NCBI GenBank assembly: GCA_029979325.1
Contig: JAPOHS010000034.1
Coordinates: 1 to 11,615 of the forward strand
Length of the DNA: 11,615 bases
Origin: Pseudomonadota bacterium
GTDB lineage: Bacteria > Pseudomonadota > Gammaproteobacteria > UBA11654
Direction of reading: 5' to 3'
Of the stretch, positions 1-7,012 are shown one piece after another. The notes under the pieces were generated by a model, which did not search any database, was not told the origin of the DNA, and worked only from the letters and a program-made list of their open reading frames with translations. Positions within the stretch are counted from its first letter, which is position 1, and each line of letters opens with the position of its first letter. The position numbers were made by a program, and so were the translations under genes.

Positions 1-450
1 GTAATTGATACCGATGGATCAAACACTTCTTATGTTGCATCTGGTGTGATAGATACCAAGAAAGATTCTTTTAATGAACGACTAAAGGTGATTTTTGAAT
101 CACTCTCAGAAATCATTCAAGAGTATCAGCCAAATCAGATGGCAATAGAGAGTGTTTTTGTTCACAAAAATGCCAACAGTGCACTAAAATTAGGTCATGC
201 CAGAGCTGCTGCGATTTGTGCTAGCTTTGAATCAGATATTAAAATCTTCGAGTATTCGCCAAGAGAGGTTAAACTATCTACAGTTGGAACAGGAAAGGCA
301 GAGAAAGAACAAGTCATGGAAATGGTTAAACTGATACTCTCGATCAAGCAATCAACATTAAAGCTGGATGAATCAGATGCACTTGCGGTAGGAATCTGTC
401 ACGCACACTCTCAATCTCTCAAAGACAAGATAGAAGCGGCAACAAAATGA
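1..450 (+). CDS. ruvC: Crossover junction endodeoxyribonuclease RuvC (5' partial)
   Basis: RuvC is the dimeric nuclease that cuts Holliday junctions on the RuvAB-DNA complex. The reading frame is open from base 1, and its first residues (VIDTDGSNTSYVASGVIDT) align with the region around residues 17-35 of the E. coli protein. About 16 N-terminal residues, including the first catalytic Asp, therefore lie outside the window. Visible: MAIESVFVHKNANSALKLG, with the catalytic Glu at bases 148-150, then FEYSPREVK, and the C-terminal LDESDALAV, whose two Asp residues match the last two catalytic acids. The 149 residues present plus the missing part fit the usual length of about 170. The in-frame GTG at base 46 is internal, not the start. 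The stop overlaps the ruvA start as ATGA, which implies translational coupling. Confidence 0.95.
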   Translation, partial: VIDTDGSNTSYVASGVIDTKKDSFNERLKVIFESLSEIIQEYQPNQMAIESVFVHKNANSALKLGHARAAAICASFESDIKIFEYSPREVKLSTVGTGKAEKEQVMEMVKLILSIKQSTLKLDESDALAVGICHAHSQSLKDKIEAATK

Positions 451-1034
451 TTGGATCACTAATCGGTCTCATTAAAGAAAAGACCCCTTCGGCGATTCTA
501 CTTGAGGTAAATGGGATTGGTTACGAGGTCTCTGTTCCCTTATCCACTAGTTTTCAATTACCCAATGTTGGAGAGTCAGCCTACTTGTTGACACACTTGG
601 TTGTTCGTGAGGATCAACACTCACTTTATGGATTTGCCACTGAGGAAGAAAGAAAACTTTTTCGAGCACTTATAAAAATCAGTGGAGTAGGGGCTAAATT
701 AGCCATCACAATTCTTTCTGGCACAAATGTAAATGGATTCATTCAATCTGTTATCAATGAGGATATTGATGCACTTGTCCACTTGCCTGGCATAGGTAAG
801 AAAACAGCAGAGAGACTTGTCGTAGAAATGAAAGACAAGATTTCTGAAATTTCAGATGATGAAAGCAATGCTTCTCAGCCAGGAGCGAACAGTGCTGTTG
901 CTGAATCAATAAATGCACTTGTCAATTTAGGGTATAAAACAAAAGATGCAAAAAATATTCTTGATAAGATTGAGAGCGATGGTCTCTCGGTTGAGGAGCT
1001 TATCCGTCAGGCCTTAAAATCCCTAAATAAATAA
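447..1034 (+). CDS. ruvA: Holliday junction branch migration protein RuvA
   Basis: RuvA is the tetrameric DNA-binding subunit that holds the Holliday junction open and docks RuvB motors. At 195 residues it is close to the E. coli length (203). It opens with the typical [11 protein letters not shown]-fold (about residues 1-62, including GIGYEV). Two helix-hairpin-helix motifs follow, [13 protein letters not shown] at about 78-90 and [16 protein letters not shown] at about 113-128. A linker rich in Ser, Asp and Asn (about 132-150) leads to the C-terminal RuvB-binding domain (about 151-195, [13 protein letters not shown]). The start overlaps the ruvC stop by 4 bases, and ruvB begins 5 bases after its stop. 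No strong Shine-Dalgarno is visible, so translation probably depends on coupling to ruvC. Confidence 0.97.
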   Translation: MIGSLIGLIKEKTPSAILLEVNGIGYEVSVPLSTSFQLPNVGESAYLLTHLVVREDQHSLYGFATEEERKLFRALIKISGVGAKLAITILSGTNVNGFIQSVINEDIDALVHLPGIGKKTAERLVVEMKDKISEISDDESNASQPGANSAVAESINALVNLGYKTKDAKNILDKIESDGLSVEELIRQALKSLNK

Positions 1035-1039
1035 CTGAT

Positions 1040-2071
1040 ATGACTGATGAAGAGAAAATCATAGCACCAGAAGCTCAAGATGGTGAAGAGTCTGTAGAGC
1101 AAGTTCTGAGACCTCAAGTTCTTGAGGAATATATCGGTCAAGAATCTGTCAAGGATCAAATGAATATTTTCATCGAGGCAGCTAAAAAAAGAAATGAGGC
1201 AATGGATCACGTTTTAATATTTGGCCCACCAGGACTTGGTAAAACTACACTTGCCCATGTGATTGCGAATGAGCTTGGTGTGAACCTGAAGCATACATCA
1301 GGCCCAGCAATTGAGAAGCCTGGGGATTTAGCAGCAATCTTGACCAATCTTGAGGAGAGGGATGTTTTATTCGTAGATGAGATACATCGCTTAAGTTCCG
1401 TTGTAGAAGAAATTTTGTATCCAGCACTCGAAGATTATCAGCTTGATCTCGTCATAGGCGAAGGACCATCTGCTCGATCAATAAAGCTAGATTTAACAAG
1501 ATTCACAATGATTGGAGCGACTACAAGAGCGGGTTTACTCACCTCACCATTGAGAGATCGATTTGGTATTTCACAAAGATTGGACTTTTATAACGTTGAT
1601 GAAATCACCAAGATTGTAAACAGATCCTCAGGAATACTCGGTGTTGAGATTGATCAGTTGGGTGCGGAACAAATCGCATCACGCTCCAGAGGCACACCAA
1701 GAATAGCCAATCGACTTCTAAGAAGGGCCAGAGACTATTGCGAAGTAAAAGCAGACGGGAAAATAAATGCGGACTTAGTAAATGATGCAATGGATTTAAT
1801 GGAAGTTGATGTAAATGGCTTCGATTACTTAGATAGGAAGTTTTTGGCTGCAATCATCGAAAAATTTAATGGTGGTCCAGTTGGAGTAGATGCCATTGCT
1901 TCTGCAATAGGAGAAGAAAGAGGAACAGTAGAAGACCTGATAGAGCCGTTTCTCATTCAAGGTGGTTTTTTAATCAGAACACCCAGAGGAAGAATGGCTT
2001 CTGGAAAAGCTTATGAACACTTTGGAATGAAACCTCCAAAAGAAATCATTCAACAAGAAAATTTGCTCTAA
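1040..2071 (+). CDS. ruvB: Holliday junction branch migration ATPase RuvB
   Basis: RuvB is the hexameric AAA+ motor that drives branch migration together with RuvA. The 343 residues match the family length. Visible motifs are the N-terminal [12 protein letters not shown], Walker [10 protein letters not shown] (residues 62-70), Walker B VLFVDEIH (109-116), the sensor region [18 protein letters not shown] with its arginine finger, and the [15 protein letters not shown] sensor-2 helix. The C-terminal winged helix includes [18 protein letters not shown] and ends with the PRGRMAS region. It is the last gene of the ruvCAB unit. Downstream I see neither tolQRA nor ybgC, the common gammaproteobacterial neighbours; a 35-base gap leads to a deoxynucleoside kinase. 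Confidence 0.98.
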   Translation: MTDEEKIIAPEAQDGEESVEQVLRPQVLEEYIGQESVKDQMNIFIEAAKKRNEAMDHVLIFGPPGLGKTTLAHVIANELGVNLKHTSGPAIEKPGDLAAILTNLEERDVLFVDEIHRLSSVVEEILYPALEDYQLDLVIGEGPSARSIKLDLTRFTMIGATTRAGLLTSPLRDRFGISQRLDFYNVDEITKIVNRSSGILGVEIDQLGAEQIASRSRGTPRIANRLLRRARDYCEVKADGKINADLVNDAMDLMEVDVNGFDYLDRKFLAAIIEKFNGGPVGVDAIASAIGEERGTVEDLIEPFLIQGGFLIRTPRGRMASGKAYEHFGMKPPKEIIQQENLL

Positions 2072-2094
2072 GAAATTTAATCCTTATTTTTGTT

Positions 2095-2102
2095 AGTATA
2101 AA
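2095..2102 (+). promoter_or_regulatory. AGTATAAA box just upstream of the deoxynucleoside kinase
   Basis: The 35-base ruvB-to-kinase gap is AT-rich and contains AGTATAAA, ending 4 bases before the ATG at 2107. It resembles a -10 element and the boxes before nnr and the amidase gene. I see no convincing -35 at 16-18 bases. If it were a -10, transcription would begin at or inside the start codon, so it may not be functional. Confidence 0.25.
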
Positions 2103-2106
2103 AGAT

Positions 2107-2775
2107 ATGGAAGAATCAATCATAATCAGTCCAGAAACGAAATATATAGCGATTGAAGGTCCTGTAGGATCGGGCAAAACAAGTCTTGCAAAAAAATTGG
2201 CAGAACACCTGGATGGTAAGCTAATCTTAGAACAACCAGAAACGAACCCATTTCTTGAAAATTTCTACAAGGATCCTAGGTCCAATGCCTTACCAACGGA
2301 GCTTTCATTCTTATTTCAAAGATCTAAATTACTCGAAGATATTAATCAGGAAGATTTATTTTCAAGCATGAGTGTCACAGATTTTATCTTTGATAAAGAC
2401 AATATATTCACTGAAATCAATCTCACTCATGAAGAGATTGATTTATTCAAAAAGGTGAAAGATTCACTGAAAGTTAATCATCCTTCTCCTGATTTGGTTG
2501 TTTATCTTCAAGCGCCAGTGGAGGTTCTTTTATCACGAATTAGAATGCGCTCTCCATCAATAGATTTGCTTATAGACTCTTCCTATTTAGAGAAGATCGC
2601 TGATTCTTATGCTAAGTTCTTCTATTATTATGAAGATTCTCCACTGTTAGTTGTGAATGCTGAGAATATCGATCCAATTCACAATGATGACCATTTTGAG
2701 ATGTTGTTCTCTGAGCTAAAAAATGTGAAGTTTGGGAAACATTTTTTCAACAATACTGCTGCTGCATTCTCTTAG
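2107..2775 (+). CDS. Deoxynucleoside kinase (dNK / deoxyadenosine-deoxyguanosine kinase family)
   Basis: This is a predicted cytosolic salvage kinase that phosphorylates deoxynucleosides with ATP or another NTP. The 222 residues are typical of bacterial dNK-family enzymes. Visible are a P-loop GPVGSGKTS (residues 18-26), EQPETNPFLENFYKDP (42-57), the substrate-site Gln-Arg of FLFQRSK (about 71-72) and TDFIFDKD (91-98, the position of the D/E-R-S-type motif). The PDLVVYLQAPVEVLLSRI strand-helix and the Arg-rich LID RIRMR (144-148) follow, then VNAENIDPIHNDDHFE. Which base it prefers cannot be read from the sequence. In many Gammaproteobacteria relatives sit with folK and panBC; here the gene follows ruvB. 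It converges on queG with a 4-base overlap of the two 3' ends, and no terminator hairpin is visible there. Confidence 0.85.
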   Translation: MEESIIISPETKYIAIEGPVGSGKTSLAKKLAEHLDGKLILEQPETNPFLENFYKDPRSNALPTELSFLFQRSKLLEDINQEDLFSSMSVTDFIFDKDNIFTEINLTHEEIDLFKKVKDSLKVNHPSPDLVVYLQAPVEVLLSRIRMRSPSIDLLIDSSYLEKIADSYAKFFYYYEDSPLLVVNAENIDPIHNDDHFEMLFSELKNVKFGKHFFNNTAAAFS

Positions 2776-3824
2776 TCAGATAACTGTTCCTCTAAGGCCC
2801 AATCAATGTGTTCATCAACCATTGAGCTTACCACCCCTTTTTTTGATTTAAGTAGATCAACCGTATCCTTTTCTTTTTTTGAATTACCTAGCGCAACAGC
2901 TATGTTTCTCATCCATCCTTGATAACCCGTTCTCCGAATTGCTGATCCTTTTGTTCTTTCGTCCCAATCTCCTTCTGTCCACATAAATAATGATTTTAAG
3001 GATGAATCTTCGAAAGAAGGTCTTGGTTTAAAATCATCAATTACAGGCTTTGCGGCAAATTTATTCCATGGGCAAAAGATCTGACAGTCGTCGCATCCAA
3101 ATATTCGATTACCAATTGATTTTCTCATCTCATTAGGTATCGATTCTTTATTCTCAATTGTCAGGTAGGAAATGCATTTCCTTGCATCAAGTTCATAAGG
3201 TGCGACGATTGCTGATGTTGGGCAAACATCAATACACTCTCTGCATGTTCCACAATGATTGTTAGCAGGTTGATCGATATCCAGTTCAATGTCTGTGATG
3301 ATTTCTGCAATAAAAAACCATGAGCCATGATTCTTATTTATAAGATTCGTGTTCTTTCCAATCCAACCTAAACCAGCATTTCTTGCTAATGCTCTTTCCA
3401 ATACAGGTGCAGAGTCCACAAAGTAATTCTTTTCTTTTATGTTTGAGTGCTGACTGATTCGACTGATTATTTCCTTAAGTTTTGATCTAATCGTCTTATG
3501 ATAATCTCGTCCAAGAGCATAGTTTGCAATATATGCTTTTTCTCTATCTTCTATTCTTTTTTTGCCAATCTCTTTATCAAAGAAATGATAAGTCATTCGA
3601 AATGAAATGACCCTTAAAGCACCTGGAATTAGCTCATATGGCCGAGCTCTTTTCTTGCCATGCTTTTCCATATATTTCATGGAACCGTGATGATTATTAT
3701 TGAGCCATTGAATCAGCTTTTCTTCATCATCTTTAATTTCTATCCCGCTGACTCCCATCTGGTCAAAACCCAGTTCCAGTGACCATTTTTGGATATCATT
3801 CTTTAGTTTTATTAAATCAGTCAT
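2772..3824 (-). CDS. queG: Epoxyqueuosine reductase QueG
   Basis: QueG is the cobalamin and 2x[4Fe-4S] enzyme that reduces epoxyqueuosine to queuosine at the wobble base of Asp, Asn, His and Tyr tRNAs. At 350 residues it is slightly shorter than the E. coli protein (379). The N-terminal part carries GSMKYMEKHGKKRARP (48-62) and FVDSAPVLERALA, with the presumed catalytic Asp at 137. LGWIGKNTNLI follows. The ferredoxin-like part has Cys 191, 194, 197 and 201, a further Cys at 217, and GCDDCQIFCPWN with Cys 244, 247 and 251, so all eight cluster ligands are present. A HEAT-like C-terminal region fills about 270-345. It is the only minus-strand housekeeping gene here. Its divergence from nnr is the ancestral gammaproteobacterial arrangement (E. 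coli yjeS/yjeF), not a local inversion. Confidence 0.96.
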   Translation of the reverse strand: MTDLIKLKNDIQKWSLELGFDQMGVSGIEIKDDEEKLIQWLNNNHHGSMKYMEKHGKKRARPYELIPGALRVISFRMTYHFFDKEIGKKRIEDREKAYIANYALGRDYHKTIRSKLKEIISRISQHSNIKEKNYFVDSAPVLERALARNAGLGWIGKNTNLINKNHGSWFFIAEIITDIELDIDQPANNHCGTCRECIDVCPTSAIVAPYELDARKCISYLTIENKESIPNEMRKSIGNRIFGCDDCQIFCPWNKFAAKPVIDDFKPRPSFEDSSLKSLFMWTEGDWDERTKGSAIRRTGYQGWMRNIAVALGNSKKEKDTVDLLKSKKGVVSSMVDEHIDWALEEQLSD

Positions 3825-3855
3825 TTTTTATGAAGGATTATTTTCATTCAGGACA

Positions 3856-3884
3856 AGTATAATAAGAAGCATGAAACTTGCCGA
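3856..3884 (-). promoter_or_regulatory. Candidate queG promoter overlapping the nnr -10 box
   Basis: Read on the minus strand, TCGGCA (3884-3879) and TATACT (3861-3856) are separated by 17 bases. These match the sigma-70 consensus at 4 of 6 and 5 of 6 positions. Transcription would begin near 3849, giving a leader of about 25 bases before the queG ATG. The -35 lies inside the first codons of nnr, and the -10 shares bases with the plus-strand TATAAT of nnr. Confidence 0.4.
3858..3863 (+). promoter_or_regulatory. Consensus -10 box (TATAAT) for nnr-tsaE
   Basis: A perfect TATAAT, within AGTATAAT, lies 7 bases before the nnr ATG at 3871. With the usual 6-8 base spacing the transcript would begin at or within about two bases of the start codon, giving a leaderless message. 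No good -35 hexamer is visible at 16-18 bases, and there is no Shine-Dalgarno in the gap. Confidence 0.45.
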
Positions 3885-5355
3885 GAAATATGTATTTAGC
3901 TCAAGTGCGGTTGCAAATATTGATAGAGATGCAATCAATCAGAATGAGCCTGGATATGGATTTCACTTAATGGAGAAAGCTGCAAAGTTCTCTTTTCAAA
4001 TTTTAAAGAATGATTGCCCTGAATCTATTTCAGTTTTTTGTGGAACCGGAAACAATGCTGGGGATGGATATTTACTGGCCAAATATGCCATTGAGTCTGG
4101 GTTAAATACGAGAGTAATCTCAATAGAATCAAAAGATAAGCTAAGTGGCGATGCCAAGAGAGCCATGGATGAATTTGAGCAAACTGGAGGGGAGGTTGAA
4201 AGATGGTCCTCTGAGATCGAATTGAATGCTGATTGGATTGTGGATGCAATTTTTGGGATTGGCTTGAATAGGAAGCTTGAAATGCTTCATCAAGATGTTA
4301 TTCATGCAATCAATCAATCTGAATCAAAAGTTCTATCAATTGATATCCCTTCGGGGCTGTGTGGAAATACAGGAAAAATTTTTGGGTGCGCAGTATCAGC
4401 CGATTTAACCACAACTTATGTCGGAAAAAAATCAGGCCTTTACCTTGATTCTGGACCAGACTGTGCTGGAAAAATATTCTTTTCCGATTTAGACATCGAT
4501 GAATCTTTTTATTCTAAATCATCGCCAATGATTCAGATTATTTCAGAGAGAGATGTCAGCGATGTTTTGGTGCATAGAAATCAAACAACTCACAAGGGTG
4601 ATCATGGACACGTATTACTGATAGGTGGGAATAATGGCATGGAGGGTGCCATCAGGATAGCTGCTGAGGCCTCATTAAGGGCAGGTTCAGGCTTAGTCAG
4701 TGTTCTTTCTACTTCACAAAGTTGTGAAATAATCAATCAGATAAGACCAGAGGTGATGTGTCATGATGCCTCGAAAGTAGGGAGTGTTTCTTCATTAATT
4801 GATAAAGCAGACATTATTGGCATTGGTCCAGGTTTAGGCACAGATGATTGGGCGGTTAATTTATACGATCAAGCATTGATGTCAGAAAAACATCTGGTCT
4901 TAGATGCAGATGCACTCAATATTCTATCCAGTGAAATTCGTGATAGAGGGAACTGGACGCTGACGCCGCATCCAGGAGAGGCAGCCAGGTTATTGGATTC
5001 TTCGGTGAACGACATCCAGCGTGACAGAATTAATGCAATCACCGAAATCTCAAATAAATACTCAGCCAATGTATTGCTTAAGGGGAAATTCACACTGATC
5101 AAATGCCCAAATAGTGACTTTCCTTTCATGATTACGAGAGGGAACCCTGGCATGGCAACAGCTGGAATGGGCGATTTACTGACCGGAGTTATAAGCTCAT
5201 TCTTGGGTCAATTTGGAGCACATGATGCAGGAAAGGTTATTTCTGTAGCAGCACATATACATTCCAAGGCTGGCGATCTGGGGTCTGAAGATGGCGAAAG
5301 AGGATTGATTGCTTCAGATTTGCTCACTTATATAAGAAAATTGGTGAATCCATGA
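3871..5355 (+). CDS. nnr: Bifunctional NAD(P)H-hydrate repair enzyme Nnr
   Basis: Nnr repairs hydrated NADH and NADPH. Its N-terminal half epimerises NAD(P)HX and its C-terminal half dehydrates the S form using ADP. The 494 residues are the usual two-domain length. YjeF_N epimerase: CGTGNNAGDGYLLA (57-70), DAIFGIGLNR (125-134) and SIDIPSGLCGNTG (156-168). Dehydratase, ribokinase-like: HKGDHGHVLLIGGN (241-254), GIGPGLGTDDW (317-327), VLDADALNIL (343-352), TLTPHPGEA (363-371), VLLKGKFTLI (401-410) and GNPGMATAGMGD, with the catalytic Asp at 435. The ATG at 3871 is the only start that preserves the normal N-terminus (AEKYVFSSSAVANID). Its stop overlaps tsaE as ATGA. Diverges from queG. Confidence 0.96.
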   Translation: MKLAEKYVFSSSAVANIDRDAINQNEPGYGFHLMEKAAKFSFQILKNDCPESISVFCGTGNNAGDGYLLAKYAIESGLNTRVISIESKDKLSGDAKRAMDEFEQTGGEVERWSSEIELNADWIVDAIFGIGLNRKLEMLHQDVIHAINQSESKVLSIDIPSGLCGNTGKIFGCAVSADLTTTYVGKKSGLYLDSGPDCAGKIFFSDLDIDESFYSKSSPMIQIISERDVSDVLVHRNQTTHKGDHGHVLLIGGNNGMEGAIRIAAEASLRAGSGLVSVLSTSQSCEIINQIRPEVMCHDASKVGSVSSLIDKADIIGIGPGLGTDDWAVNLYDQALMSEKHLVLDADALNILSSEIRDRGNWTLTPHPGEAARLLDSSVNDIQRDRINAITEISNKYSANVLLKGKFTLIKCPNSDFPFMITRGNPGMATAGMGDLLTGVISSFLGQFGAHDAGKVISVAAHIHSKAGDLGSEDGERGLIASDLLTYIRKLVNP

Positions 5356-5804
5356 AAATACAATCTGAGAGTGAAATGATCAAAGTAGCTGCAAACCTCG
5401 GCAATGTCATGCTCAATGAAATAACAGAAAACTATGTCATCTATTTAGAAGGTGATCTGGGGGCTGGTAAAACGACATTTGTTAAAGGCTTTATGAGAGG
5501 AATGCGCTTCCATGAGGTTGTCAATAGTCCTACATTTAGCTTGATAGAACGAATTGAGCTACTCAATCACTATGTCTTTCATGTCGATTTGTATCGCATC
5601 AATAATCAGACAGAACTATTCGAGTTAGATCTTCATGAAGAGTCCTATTTAGATAAACCCGCGATTCACTTAATTGAATGGCCACAAAAAGGGGAAGATG
5701 TAATTCTGTCGCCAGATTTAAAAATTACATTCAAGACACTCGAGAATCCAAACCAGAGGGAGATCTTTTTTGAAGATTTTTCGTCTAAATTGGGAAATAA
5801 TTAA
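5352..5804 (+). CDS. tsaE: tRNA threonylcarbamoyladenosine biosynthesis ATPase TsaE
   Basis: TsaE is the ATPase that works with TsaB and TsaD to make t6A at position 37 of ANN-decoding tRNAs. At 150 residues it has the standard family length. Visible are Walker A GDLGAGKTT (residues 34-42), the switch region VNSPTFSLIE (57-66), the conserved HVDLYRI (77-83) and LIEWPQKG (107-114, with the conserved Glu-Trp). It follows nnr directly with a 4-base ATGA overlap, as in E. coli, so the two are probably translated together. The end of the gene carries the likely -35 element of the amidase promoter. Confidence 0.96.
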   Translation: MKIQSESEMIKVAANLGNVMLNEITENYVIYLEGDLGAGKTTFVKGFMRGMRFHEVVNSPTFSLIERIELLNHYVFHVDLYRINNQTELFELDLHEESYLDKPAIHLIEWPQKGEDVILSPDLKITFKTLENPNQREIFFEDFSSKLGNN

Positions 5805-5817
5805 TTCACAGTATAAT
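5790..5817 (+). promoter_or_regulatory. Sigma-70 promoter of the amidase gene
   Basis: TTGGGA (5790-5795, 4 of 6 to the -35 consensus), a 16-base spacer and a perfect TATAAT (5812-5817) precede the amidase ATG at 5835. The predicted start near 5824 gives a leader of only about 11 bases with no Shine-Dalgarno. The -35 overlaps the last codons of tsaE. This is the best promoter-like sequence in the window and would drive the amidase and the downstream genes. Confidence 0.55.
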
Positions 5818-5834
5818 TATTCGATTCGATTTAG

Positions 5835-6392
5835 ATGCTAATTTTCTCAAATAAACCGACTTCAATTTTAATCATCGCAATGATGATTTTTTCTTTTGCC
5901 AATGCGGCTGAATCAAAGTCGGTTTTGAAAGATGTGAGAATCAGTCAATCCGATAACGAAACAAGACTGGTTTTAGACTTAACTGAGAAAGTCAAATATA
6001 AACTCTTTACACTCAATCGGCCAGACAGAATAGTCATTGATCTTTATGAAACAGATTTACAAAAAGGGCTTAAGACGAAAATTAAAAAATCTGGATTGAT
6101 AAATGAGATTCGTATTGCGAGAAATAACTCCAGAAGAATCAGAATGGTGATAGAAACCAGTGAGATTCTTTTTTATCAGTTGAGCGCCATTCCAAAGAAT
6201 CCAAATCCCAATCACCGCCTAGTCATAGATTTAAAAAGAGCTTTTGAAGGAAGTCAGAAGCTTGCTGCTTCATCTGTCAATAGAAAGAAGTTTGTTGTTG
6301 CCATTGATCCTGGACATGGCGGTAAAGACCCGGGTGCTCAAGGAAGTCAGGTTATTGAAAAAGAAATTACAGAGAATTTAGAAAGAAATTAA
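5835..6392 (+). CDS. N-acetylmuramoyl-L-alanine amidase, N-terminal part (frameshifted gene)
   Basis: This is the first 5/11 or so of an AmiB/AmiC-type periplasmic zinc amidase that cleaves peptide side chains from murein at division. It has an apparent signal peptide (about residues 1-24, hydrophobic SILIIAMMIFSFANA). A septum-targeting AMIN domain follows (about 28-135, DVRISQSDNETRLVLDL and RPDRIVIDLY). The beginning of Amidase_3 is FVVAIDPGHGGKDPGAQG, with zinc ligands His161 and Glu175. The frame ends early in ENLERN at a TAA. The missing part continues at once in the -1 frame as KKLKKLIDQEK. Restoring one A in GAAAG near 6381-6385 would give a normal 392-residue enzyme. Position after tsaE is that of amiB in E. 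coli, but I leave the symbol open because the AmiB LysM domain is absent. Confidence 0.85.
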   Translation: MLIFSNKPTSILIIAMMIFSFANAAESKSVLKDVRISQSDNETRLVLDLTEKVKYKLFTLNRPDRIVIDLYETDLQKGLKTKIKKSGLINEIRIARNNSRRIRMVIETSEILFYQLSAIPKNPNPNHRLVIDLKRAFEGSQKLAASSVNRKKFVVAIDPGHGGKDPGAQGSQVIEKEITENLERN

Positions 6393-6400
6393 AGAAATTA
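6383..6400 (+). repeat. 9-bp tandem repeat at the amidase frameshift
   Basis: AAGAAATTA occurs twice in direct succession (6383-6391 and 6392-6400). In the downstream amidase frame it encodes KKLKKL. The frame break lies at the left edge of this repeat, in a run of A residues, which is a classic place for slippage or for a homopolymer miscall. Confidence 0.8.
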
Positions 6401-6418
6401 ATTGATCAAGAGAAGACA

Positions 6419-7012
6419 ATGAGTGCCTTCTTAATCAGAGACAATGATTCATTTCCCTGTCCAGGCAATCGAAGCAATTGTCGACAACAAGAGTCTTTGT
6501 CAGAGAGAATCACAAGGGCAAAAAAGGGTGGAGCGGATTTATTAATTTCCATTCATGCCGATGCGTTTTCAGATCGATCAGTCAGGGGAGCAACTCTATA
6601 CGCTTTATCTGATTCTAGGAAAATCAGAAGAGGCAGCGACTACAAGGTGATGTATCGACCAAAAACAAAAAACAATGTGAAACTCAAATCCTCTTCTTCT
6701 AAAAAATCATTGAGTCGAATTACTGGCGATGATATTGATGCTCAAGATCAAAGTATTGAGATTGGAAAACATATTTTAAAAGAGATGAAAAAAGATGTAA
6801 GGATTCGAAAGAAAACACCCCGAGAAGCTGAATTTGCGGTCTTAAAATCTACCTCAATTGCTTCTGTCTTAATTGAGACCAGCTATCTTTCGAATAAGGA
6901 TGATGAAAAATTTCTGATCAATCCACGAAATCAAGACAAAATTGTTGAGGCAATTGTGAGAGGTCTAAAGAGCTATAGTGCGAGCACAAGAAAGGAGCTT
7001 GGTAAAAGATGA
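6419..7012 (+). CDS. N-acetylmuramoyl-L-alanine amidase, C-terminal part (frameshifted gene)
   Basis: This holds the rest of the Amidase_3 catalytic domain, in the -1 frame relative to the N-terminal part. The coding sense actually begins near 6383 (KKLKKLIDQEKT before the ATG at 6419). Visible are SERITRAKKGGADLLISIHA, with a zinc-ligand His (241 in the restored protein), SVRGATLYALSD, EAEFAVLKS and the catalytic Glu of VLIETSYLSN (348 restored). On its own this piece lacks two zinc ligands and a signal peptide, so it cannot be an active secreted enzyme. Two features are unusual: a short insert with two Cys (PCPGNRSNC) after IRDNDSF, and a Lys/Ser-rich stretch where AmiB and AmiC carry their autoinhibitory helix. 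No LysM follows. The stop overlaps the next start as ATGA. Confidence 0.85.
   Translation: MSAFLIRDNDSFPCPGNRSNCRQQESLSERITRAKKGGADLLISIHADAFSDRSVRGATLYALSDSRKIRRGSDYKVMYRPKTKNNVKLKSSSSKKSLSRITGDDIDAQDQSIEIGKHILKEMKKDVRIRKKTPREAEFAVLKSTSIASVLIETSYLSNKDDEKFLINPRNQDKIVEAIVRGLKSYSASTRKELGKR
6992..6996 (+). promoter_or_regulatory. Shine-Dalgarno-like AGGAG before the LLM oxidoreductase
   Basis: AGGAG lies 12 bases before the ATG at 7009, inside the end of the amidase gene. The spacing is long but it supports this start, which also overlaps the amidase stop. Confidence 0.4.

Noticed and set aside
46..48. GTG at 46 as the ruvC start
   Set aside because: The frame is open back to base 1 and the upstream residues align with RuvC, so the gene simply runs off the left edge.
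1007..1210. Minus-strand open frame over the ruvA/ruvB boundary, and similar antisense frames at 1245-1427, 1605-1853, 4025-4249, 4869-5153, 7122-7370, 7957-8196 and 10886-11122
   Set aside because: All lie opposite well-supported genes, have low-complexity or unrecognisable products, and no start context of their own.
6375..6392. Programmed -1 ribosomal frameshift in the amidase gene
   Set aside because: There is no X XXY YYZ slippery heptamer in the zero frame (TTA GAA AGA AAT), and re-pairing after slippage would be poor. A missing A explains the data more simply.
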